Assembly: GCA_964019695.1 (NCBI GenBank)
Contig: OZ026524.1
Span: 27,320,164 to 27,384,163, forward strand
From: Loripinus fragilis
Lineage: Eukaryota; Mollusca; Bivalvia; Lucinida; Lucinidae
Direction: 5' to 3'
DNA length: 64,000 nt
Under the pieces are notes generated by a model that made no database searches, had not been told where the DNA came from, and worked only from the letters and a program-made list of their open reading frames with translations. Below, piece after piece: positions 34,092 to 46,000 of the stretch; position 1 is the stretch's first letter; the number at the start of each line of letters is the position of its first letter. The translations under genes were made by a program, and so were the position numbers.

Positions 34092-37000
34092 CTGTAAAAC
34101 GAAAAGTAGTTGAATGTTAATGAACATGGTGGTCAAAACTAGATAGTCTATCATAGGGATCACATGTTTTTTATAGAGAAGCTTACATGAGTTGTCGTGT
34201 ATTATTGAATTTATATAACAAGTTGAGGAAATGCAATAAAATGCGAAGCTTTCAAAGAATTTTATTGCTTTTATTCGCAATGAGTCAAATAAATTCATTA
34301 AAACATGCACAAGCAGGAATGTTACTTAGATTCTATTTATCACAGGAAACTAAAAATGCTTTAAAATCACATTTTTGGCATGAAAATGCTAAGTGTTTGC
34401 CATATATACATGATGTTGTAATGGACTTCATTACATAACATTAAAAATATGTAAACCATTAGGTGGTGAAAATTTATAGACTTTAAAAATGCCAAAACAT
34501 TATGAAGAAACTTTCCCTATCTAGTCCACAACTAGTATAATCAGGATCAATGGTTTTTGCCCAACATTTTAGATGAGGAGTGTGATGGCTCAGTAGTAGA
34601 GGGCAACATTGGGGATCAAAGGGTTGCAGGTTGGAGCCTCAATGGAGGCACTGTATTGTGTCCTTGAGCAAGACACTTTATCCCATAAACCCAGGAAGAC
34701 CTGTCCCGACATGGCTGAAACATTGTTGACTGGGACATAAAGAATCAAATCAATCTAATATTTTATACACAAGGAAAGGCTTTATGTGTAAACATTGCTT
34801 GCTTTTTTGCTTTGAACTCTCTTAACCCCAAATTTTTCCTAAAGATTCCCTTCTCTGATTATGCAGGCTTCCTAAATTTTTTAACTGGTAGAGCCCACTT
34901 AACCCTTTGTATTCTGATGGATATTCCCATACATATAAATACAATATGGATGGGATTGTCTATTATATATTTTAAAGGGTCACAGGTAGACATTATCAAA
35001 TAATTATGCATTTCATTCCCTGAAGATTGTATTTATCTTAACAATTAACAGTGCAGGCCCTGATGAAATGCAGCATTTTGCAGCATTTCATCTGGGTCTT
35101 CTTTGTTTGCTAAAGTACCCCTTAAGGGGTTTCCAGTATACAGAGGGTTAAGAAAATTAAGGATGAATAGTACAAAATAACATTGGTTGGCACCATGTAT
35201 TCCTCAATGTGGAATGGAGTACTTATTATGTGGAGTCAAGATTTGCCAATAGTCCATTCTAGCACTCTTGTCAACAGAATACACAATGCCAATCTAGATG
35301 ACATTGGTTGGCACCATGTATTCCACAATAGGGAGCTGGAGCAGAGCATTGGAGTAGAGTACTCAGAGTGGAGTCAAGATTTGTCAACAGTCCATTCTAG
35401 CACTCTTGTCAACAGAATACACAGTGCCATTCTACATCTTTATTGGGTAAGGTCAGGTAACTTCGGACATCAGGTAAATTCGGACATACATTTGCAAACA
35501 GTGGAAATCCAGATGAGACGGCTCCTTATGAGCCGTCTCATCAGGATTTTCACTGTTTGCTTAGTTAATTAATTTTTTTAATTCAATCATTAAAATGTGA
35601 AACAAACAATGTCGCTGTCCGAATTTACCTGTTGTCCAAAGTTACCAGACTTCACCCTATACTTACCCTCAATTAAATGTATATACTTGCACTGGGGCCT
35701 CTGGCACAGCCCCAACTTAAAATCTCGGCACACTGGGAGGGTGTCCAGCAACTGAAATGTAGCCATGGAAACCATCAAATAACTTGCATGTCAATTAAGG
35801 TCATAAACATACAAAGACACATGAAACACAACACTGAAACACAACAACAATACACTTAACGACATCAATACATGAATACAACAAATGAATGACAACATAT
35901 ATCAAATTAATGTACATCTTGGTATGTGTAAAGGTCATTTGTCATGGCCCATCTTAATTCCTAAATAGATAAGCAGAATTTCTACTGGATCTTCACAGTC
36001 TAGCATAATGTGTAAAGGGGGTAACATTAGCAGAAAGGGATGCATATCACTCATGAACAGGGCAAGGAATTTATTTTAGTTCTTTTTTGGCTTTTTTTTT
36101 TTGTTTCAAGTGCAGCAAACGGCATGCTTCTATAAGAATGTAGGTGGCTACCAGAATTAGCAGGCAACTAGCTGTCACGGCTAAATAAAGAGGGTGTTGC
36201 TGTTTCTTGCAAGGTATGAGGCTCAAGTGATCTTTCTACTGGAGTATAGTAATAACATGCAAAGACAGACACTTCACAAACACAACATTTACACAAAATA
36301 TCTTCTTTTTTTCAAAATATGGAATTTACTTCTTGATATGGAAGGTGGAAAAAGCCAAATTTTGGCTGCAATATTGTATGCCAATGCTTTGATATTGCAA
36401 AGAGAACAGGCCCAGAGATTATAACATTTTTTGCCAGCCCAACTTACATGAGCATGTAAATTGTATTTTCCTTTATTATTGGAAGACAAACAAATTGGGC
36501 TATTTTCTTGCTCAGAGCAGCAGATAGTGCCATTTGTTCTTGTTATAAATTTTAAAATGCCAACAATTGTTGGCTTTCTAAAATTTATGAACAGGACAAA
36601 TTTCATGCTCATATGAGTTGAGCCTGAAAAAAGTTTTATAACCTAGGGGCCAGATCATCAGTTAATTACTTCAGAGTTTGGGTCTTTGAGAAGCTGTGTG
36701 TCAAAAGCCATCTCTTTTTCATATAACGATGATGAGTCAGTCATGTTTATTCTAAACCCTGGCCAAATGTAGGATTTTTTGTCCATGGCCATGTAATTTT
36801 TAAATTGCAAATCAACAGGTAAATTCCATGTGCAGTTACAAATTTGAGACCCAGATTTTAAAAATGTACCTTATTATAATAAAAAGCTCAGAGAGCCCGT
36901 CTTCAAAGTTTGCAACAAGTAAACTTTCGAATCAGCCTGCTCAGCTACATTAGGGACTTGCTAGAATATTGAAAGTTCGCATGCCGTATGTTCAGCTATT

Positions 37001-40000
37001 ATACTTACAGGAGGGTGAATAACAAAGACACTGCTCAGACTGCTCAGATGTACAGGCTGGTCTGCACCTATGTTATTTGTATGCAACAAAATCACATTTC
37101 GACATGGCCCTTCATGTGAATCTTTTTTTCATGCTTTATTTTGGATAATTTTAGAAAAGAAACACTCCCTTCATACAGACAAACAAAAGGCAATAAGGTA
37201 CATTTTTCTTGCATTTTTAGTTCTTTAAAATTCAGTTTAAATGCATCAATAGTATTAGTATTGCTGCTACATAGGTATTAGTAATGTACTTGGTTAGTCT
37301 GTTAATTAGCACAGCGATTTAAGTTAGAAATGCCTGCATGGTATGAAAGCTTCTAGCTTCTTTGTGCAATTGTGTCCCCTCCCGCAACAACAAAAATCGT
37401 CCCTACCCAACAAAATAAAAACAATAATGGGAAATAAAACAATAAAACCATTATTAACCCATTTATGCTGAATAGAAGCTTCCATCTGTTGGGTGAAAAT
37501 CATGTTGGAATGACCCTTATAACAGGGACTGTTGGTCAAAATATCATATACTGACTGGCTGTAAAAACACTACACTAACATCCTGCTATATCTTACAAAA
37601 GACAGTTGAATGTAAATTTTCTTTGCTTGGATGATGTTATCATGAAGTGGCTTCTTCAGTCAACACTGAAGTTTTAATTGTACAACTAAACTGGACAGCG
37701 TTATTGCTTAGTGATGTTTTCCTCACTGAAACATTTCTTAAGTAGCAGAGCTTTTATGTCCTCCAGTAAACGGGTACACACAGATTAATGTCAAAAAAGC
37801 AGAACTGTTGTATCACAGACCTGCCACATTCCTCAATGCCATACAAAGTTCATTACACACATTTGATGCTTCTGGTGTATCTTGATTTAAAGAAATAGGG
37901 GATCTTTCACTGATAAAATTTTGTCAAATAAAAAAGTAGTATTGACCCCTATCTCAAAAAAAAAATAAAAAAAATAATGTTTTTAATTAATTTTAAAGCG
38001 GATAAATTTTTCATGTGCTACTCATAAATGCACACTCTTTAATATACAATCAAATTGATTGCTTTGCATTCTTTTTTTGAGACATAAATCAAAGCTGCTA
38101 TCGTAGTGTAGCATTTTAAAGCCCGTCAGTATATATTGCTTTTGATAGCAAATAGTGCAGGTACTGATTAGATGCCCATTTATGCAGCATCTTATCTGGG
38201 CCTGCATTGTTTGCTTTTTAAGGACATATGGGCATGAACCTATATGGGTTAATTAAGCTTTATCTTTTATGACAGGAAATCAGCAGCCAACAAAATTGAG
38301 ATATTTTTTTCTTAAATTGACAGAGCTTCAATTTTCACATTATTCAATGACAAAAAAAAATTCTTCATCTTCTCAGATGATATCAATTAGAAAAATATTT
38401 TTAAGGTCATTTTTTTTAAAATGTGTTTGCTTCACGTGTTCCAGTTTATGCTTTATGTCCCAGTCAAATATTTTCAGTCATGTTATGGTGTTTCCTGGGT
38501 TGAACCCCTTTTAATATCAAGATTCCTCTGCTTAGCACTCATTGATTGGACAGAAACCTAGATAAAGAGAATAAATTATATCCCTAACTGTTAACCCATT
38601 CAGAGTCATTTTGTTCCTCTCTTAAGACTGAGTATCATCTGAACCATTTGGATGAGACACTATTGATCCGTGCACCATCTGAGCCATTTGGGGTGAGACA
38701 CTATTGATTAATTATCATCTGAACTATTTCGATGAGGTACTATTGATTATTCACCATCTGAACCATTTGGGTGAGAGACACTATTGACTAATTATCACCT
38801 GGACCATTTGGATGAGACACTATTGGTTGTGCATCATCTGAAACATTTGGGTGAGACACTATTGATTGTGCATCATCTGAATCATTTTGGTGAGGCACTA
38901 TTGACTAATTGTCATCTGAAACATTTGGATGAGACACTATTATTTGTGCATCATCTGAAACATTTGGGTGAGACACTATTGATTGTGCATCATCTGTATC
39001 ATTTTGGTGAGGCACTATTGACTAATTACCATCTGAACCATTTGGATGAGACACTATTTGGTTGTGCCCCATCTGAACCATTTGGGTGAGAGACTAATGA
39101 CTAATTATCATCTGAACCATTTGGATGAGACACTATTTGGTTGTGCACCATCTGAACCATTTGATGAGACACTATTGACTAATACTTATCATCTGAACAA
39201 TTTGGATGAGACACTATTGCTTGTGCACCATCTGAACCATTTGGGTGAGACACTATTGATTTGAACAATTTGAGTGAGGCACTATTGATTGTGCACAGTC
39301 TGAACCATTTGGGTGAGACACTATTGACTAATTATCATCTGAACATATTGGATGAGACACTATTTGGTTGTGCACCATCTGAACCATTTGATGAGACACT
39401 ATTGACTAATACTTATCATCTGAACAATTTGGATGAGACACTATTTGGTTGTGCACCATCTGAACCATTTGATGAGACACTATTGACTAATTATCATCTG
39501 AACAATTTGGATGAGACACTATTTGGTTGTGCACCATCTGAACCATTTGATGAGACACTATTGACTAATACTTATCATCTGAACAATTTGGATGAGACAC
39601 TATTTGGTTGTGCACCATCTGAACCATTTGATGAGACACTATTGACTAATACTTATCATCTGAACAATTTGGATGAGACACTATTGCTTGTGCACCATCT
39701 GAACCATTTGGGTGAGACACTATTGATTTGAACAATTTGAGGGAGGCACTATTGATTGTACCAGTCTGAACCATTTGGGTGAGACACTATTGACTAATTA
39801 TCATCTGAACAATTTGGATGAGACACTATTTGGTTGTGCACCATCTGAACCATTTGATGAGACACTATTGACTAATTATCATCTGAACAATTTGGATGAG
39901 ACACTATTTGGTTGTGCACCATCTGAACCATTTGATGAGACACTATTGACTAATACTTATCATCTGAACAATTTGGATGAGACACTATTGCTTGTGCACC

Positions 40001-43000
40001 ATCTGAACCATTTGGGTGAGACACTATTGATTTGAACAATTTGAGTGAGGCACTATTGATTGTGCACGGTCTGAACCATTCGGGTGAGACACTATTGACT
40101 AATTATCATCTGAACATATTGGATGAGACACTATTTGGTTGTGCACCATCTGAACCATTTGATGAGACACTATTGACTTATACTTATCATCTGAACAATT
40201 TGGATGAGACACTATTGCTTGTGCACCATCTGAACCATTTGGGTGAGACACTATTGATTTGAACAATTTGAGTGAGGCACTATTGATTGTGCACGGTCTG
40301 AACCATTTGGGTGAGACACTTTTGACTAATTAGCATCTGAACCTTTAGGATGAGACATGATTGGTTGTGCACCATCTGAACCATTTAGGTGAGACACTTT
40401 TGACATATTATCATTTGAACCATTTGGGTGAGGCACCACTGATTGTGCACCATCTGAACCATTTTGGTGATACACTAAGGACTTGGTATCATCTGAATCA
40501 TTTGGGTGAGACACTATTTACTAATTATCATTTGAACCATTTGGAAGAGGCACTATGGACTGTGTAACATCTGAAGTATATGGGTGAGACACTATTGTCT
40601 GAGTATCATCTGAATCATTTGGGCAAGACACTTAGTACATGGTATCATTGAACCATTTGGATGAATCACTATTGATTATCATCTGAATCATTTGGGTGAG
40701 ATATTTTGACTAATTTGATTTGAACTATTTGGGTGAAGCACTATGAACTGTGTATCATCTGAATCATTTGGGTGAGACACTTTTGACTAATTATAATTTG
40801 AACCATTTCGGAGAGACACTATGGACTGTGTATCATCTGAACTATCTGGGTGAGACACTATTATCTGAGTATCAACTGAACCATTTGAGTGAGACACTAA
40901 GGACTGGGTATCATCTGAGCCCAGTGCAGTAGTTTTTACTGAGTATCATCTGAACCATTTGGGCCAGACACTTTTGACTTTGTAATATATGAACCCACGC
41001 GAGACACTTAAGTCTGAGTATCATCTGAACTATATAGGCAAATCAACAAGGGCTGGGTATCATCTGAATAATTGATTGAGATACTTTTGACTGAACCATA
41101 TGGGCAAGACAATAAAGACTGGGTATCATCTGAACCATTTGAATGAAATAATTTTGACTGAACCATATGGGTGAGACAATAAGGACTGGGTATCATCTGA
41201 ACCATTTGATTGAAATAATTTTGACTGAACCATATGGGTGAGACAATAAAGACTGGGTATCATCTGAACCATTTGATTGAAATAATTTTGACTGAACCAT
41301 ATGGGAGAGACAATAAGGACTGGGTATCATCTGAACCATTTGAATGAGATCATTTTGACTGAATCATATGGGTGAGTCAATAAGGACTGGGTATCGTCTG
41401 AACCATTTGAATGAGATAATTTTGACTGAACCATATGGGTGAGACAATAAGGACTGGGTATCGTCTGAACCATTCGAATGAGATCATTTTGACTGAACCA
41501 TATGGGTGAGACAATAAGGACTGGGTATCATCTGAACCATTTGAATGAGATCATTTTGACTGAATCATATGGGTGAGACAATAAGGACTGGGTATCATCT
41601 GAACCATTTGAATGAGATAATTTTGACTGAACCATATGGGTGAGACAATAAGGACTGGGTATCATCTGAACCATTTGAATGAGATCATTTTGACTGAATT
41701 ATATGGATGAGACAATAAAGACTGGGTATCATCTGAACCATTTGATTGAAATAATTTTGACTGAACCATATGGGTGAGACAATAAGGACTGGGTATCATC
41801 TGAACCATTTGATTGAAATAATTTTGACTGAACCATATGGGTGAGACAATAAGGACTGGGTATCATCTGAACCATTTGTTTGAAATAATTTTGACTGAAC
41901 CATATGGGTGAGACAATAAGGACTGGGTATCATCTGAACCATTTGAATGAGATCATTTTGACTGAACCATATGGGTGAGACAATAAGGACTGGGTATCAT
42001 CTGAACCATTTGAATGAGATCATTTTGACTGAATCATATGGGTGAGACAATAAGGACTGGGTATCATCTGAACCATTTGAATGAGATCATTTTGACTGAA
42101 TCATATGGGTGAGACAATAAGGACTGGGTATCGTCTGAACCATTTGAATGAGATAATTTTGACTGAACCATATGGGTGAGACAATAAGGACTGGGTATCA
42201 TCTGAACCATTTGATTGAAATAATTTTGACTGAACCATATGGGTGAGACAATAAGGACTGGGTATCATCTGAACCATTTGAATGAGATCATTTTGACTGA
42301 ATCATATGGGTGAGACAATAAGGACTGGGTATCGTCTGAACCATTTGAATGAGATAATTTTGACTGAATCATATGGGTGAGACAATAAGGACTGGGTATT
42401 GTCTGAACCATTTGAATGAGATAATTTTGACTGAACCATATGGGTGAGACAATAAGGACTGGGTATCATCTGAACCATTTGAATGAGATCTTTTTGACAG
42501 AATCATATGGGTGAGACAATAAGGACTGGGTATCGTCTGAACCATTTGAATGAGATAATTTTGACTGAATCATATGGGTGAGACAATAAGGACTGGGTAT
42601 CATCTGAACCATTTGAATGTAATAATTTTGACTGAATCATATGGGTGAGACAATAAGGACTGGGTATCGTCTGAACCATTTGAATGAGATAATTTTGACT
42701 GAACCATATGGGTGAGACAATAAGGACTGGGTATCGTCTGAACCATTTGAATGAGATCATTTTGACTGAATCATATGGGTGAGACAATAAGGACTGGGTA
42801 TCATCTGAACCATTTGAATGAGATCATTTTGACTGAACCATATGGGTGAGACAATAAGGACTGGGTATCATCTGAACCATTTGTTTGAAATAATTTTGAC
42901 TGAACCATATGGGTGAGACAATAAGGACTGGGTATCATCTGAACCATTTGAATGAGATCATTTTGACTGAACCATATGGGTGAGACAATAAGGACTGGGT

Positions 43001-46000
43001 ATCATCTGAACCATTCGAATGAGATAATTTTGACTGAATCATATGGGTGAGACAATAAGGACTGGGTATCATCTGAACCATTTGAATGAGATCATTTTGA
43101 CTGAATCATATGGGTGAGACAATAAGGACTGGGTATCGTCTGAACCATTTGAATGAGATCATTTTGACTGAATCATATGGGTGAGACAATAAGGACTGGG
43201 TATCGTCTGAGTTATTTGATTGAGATAATTTTGACTGATTGGGTGGGACACTCAGGACTGAGTAAAATCTGAACCATATGGGTGAGACAATAAAGACTGA
43301 AAATCATCTGAACCATTTGATAGAGACACTTTTGACTGAGTATCATCTTAACCATTTGGGCAAGACACTATTGACTAATTACCATTTGAACCATTTGGGT
43401 GAGGTACTATTGACTATTATCTGCATTATTTGGGTGCAATGCTTAGGACTGCATATAATCTGAACCATTTGGGTGAGATACAAAGGACTGAGTATCATCT
43501 GAACAATTTGGGTGAGAAACTTTTGACTGATAATCACCTAAACCATTTAGGTAGGACACTATTGACTATTATCTGAATCATTTGGTTGACACACTTAGGA
43601 CCTAGTATCATCTGAATCATTTGGGTGAGACACTTAGGACAGGGTATCATCTAAACAATTTGGGTGAGACAACTATTGACTGAGTATTTATAATTTATCT
43701 AAACCATTTAGATGAGACACTAAGAACTGAGTTATGAGTATCATCTGAGCCTTTTGGGTGCGACACTAAGGACTGAGTATCATCTGAACCATTTGGCTGA
43801 GAAACTAAGAACTGAGTATCATCTGAATCATTTGGTTGAGACACTACTGATTGAGTATCATCTCAACCATTTGGATAAGACCTTATTGTTTGAATTAGCA
43901 ACTGAACCATTTGTGTGAGACACTTCAGACTGAGTATCATCTGAATCATTTGGGCTAGATGTAAACTCTATGGGTGAGACACTATTTTCTCTTGAGTATC
44001 ATCTGAATCATTTGGATGAGACACTATTTGAGTATTATCTGAGCAATTTGGGATATACACTAAGGACTGAGTAACATCTGAACCATTTCTGTGATACACT
44101 TTAGACTGTTGATCTTCTGAACCATGTAGGTGAGCCACTATTGACAGAGTATCATCTGAACTATTTGGGTGAGACACTTCAGACTGAGTATTATCTGAAT
44201 CATTTGGGCTAGATCGGTGAGACACTATTGTCTCTTGAGTATCAACCGAACCATTTGGTTGAGACACTTCTGATTAAGTATCATCTGAACCATTTGGGTA
44301 AGACCTTATTGTTTGAGTTATCATAAGAACCATTCGGGTGAGACACTTAGGACTGAGTATCATCTGACATTTTGATGAAATACTATTGACTGAGTATCAT
44401 CTGAATTTGGTTAGATACTAAGGACTGAATATCATCTGAACCATTTGGGCAAGACACTATTGGGTTACTTATTTCTGAACTATTTGGAGACACTTAAGAC
44501 TGAGTATCATCTGAACCATTTGGGTGAGATACTTTTGTTTGGATCAGATACTTTTGACTGAGTATCATTTGAACTATTTGAATGGGACACTATTGACTGC
44601 TTATCATCTGAACCATTTGGGTGAGGCACTACTGGCTTCAAATTATCTGCACCATTTGGGTGAGACACTTAAGACTGTGTATCATCTGAAACATTTGGGT
44701 GAGACACTATTGACTGAGTAGCATCTGAAACATTTGGGTGAGACACTATTGACTGTGTATCATCTGAGACATTTGGGTGAGACACTATTGACTGAGTAGC
44801 ATCTGAAACATTTGGGTGAGACACTATTGACTGAGTAGCATCTGAAACATTTGGGTGAGACACTATCGACTGAGTAGCATCTGCACCATTTGGGTGAGAC
44901 ACTATCAACTGAGTAGCATCTGAAACATTTGGGTGAGACACTATCGACTGAGTAATATCTGCACCATTTGGGTGAGACACTTAAGACTGTGTAGCATCTG
45001 AAACATTTGGGTGAGACACTATCAACTGAGTAGCATCTGAAACATTTGGGTGAGACACTATCGACTGAGTATCATCTGAACCATTTGGGTGAGACACTAC
45101 TGACTGAGTATCATCTGAACCATTTGGGTGAGACACTATCGACTGAGTAGCATCTGCACCATTTGGGTGAGACACTATCAACTGAGTAGCATCTGAAACA
45201 TTTGGGTGAGACACTATCGACTGAGTAATATCTGCACCATTTGGGTGAGACACTTAAGACTGTGTAGCATCTGAAACATTTGGGTGAGACACTATCAACT
45301 GAGTAGCATCTGAAACATTTGGGTGAGACACTATCGACTGAGTATCATCTGAACCATTTGGGTGAGACACTACTGACTGAGTATCATCTGAACCATTTGG
45401 GTGAGACACTATTGACTGAGTATCATCTGAACCATTTGGGTGAGAAACTTTGACTTATTATATGAGCCAAATGGTTTGAGTATGATCTCAGCCACATGAT
45501 GAGACCCTGCGGCCTGAGTATTATCTGAGCCACATGATAAGGCCCTGTGGACTGAGCATTATCTGAGCCACATAAGACCCTGTGGACCGAGTATTATCTG
45601 AGCCACATGATAAGGCCCTGTGGACTGAGTAAGATCTGAGCCACATGATAAGGCCCTGTGGACTGAGCATTATCTGAGCCACATAAGACCCCGTGGACTG
45701 AGTATTATCTGAGCCACATGATAAGGCCCTGTGGACTGAGTATTATCTGAGCCACATAAGACCCAGTGGACTGAGTATTATCTGAGCCACATGATAAGGC
45801 CCTGTGGACTGAGTGTTATCTGAGCCACATGATAAGGCCCTGTGGACTGAGCATTATCTGAGCCACATAAGACCCTGTGGACTGAGTATTATCTGAGCCA
45901 CATGATAAGGCCCTGTGGACTGAGTATGATCTGAGCCACATAAGACCCAGTGGACTGAGTATGATCTCAGCCACATAAGACCCTGCGGCCTGAGTATGAT

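Noticed and set aside
33912..34310. 132-codon minus-strand frame over the last muscleblind exon
   Set aside because: It is in a different frame from the finger-coding frame and runs through the intron; the finger frame is supported by splice sites and motifs.
38784..40567. Open frames of 60-156 codons across the minisatellite, such as repeated LTNYHLNHLDETLFG
   Set aside because: They follow from a repeat unit often near a multiple of three. Frames also open on the other strand, break in the 67-bp block, have no splice signals, and show repetition at DNA level in every frame.
44669..45253. Minus-strand repeated SHPNVSDATQSIV frames, reminiscent of a low-complexity secreted repeat protein
   Set aside because: The 39-bp unit keeps frame by length alone; silent and non-silent changes are not distinguishable, and there is no signal peptide, flanking unique coding sequence or promoter.
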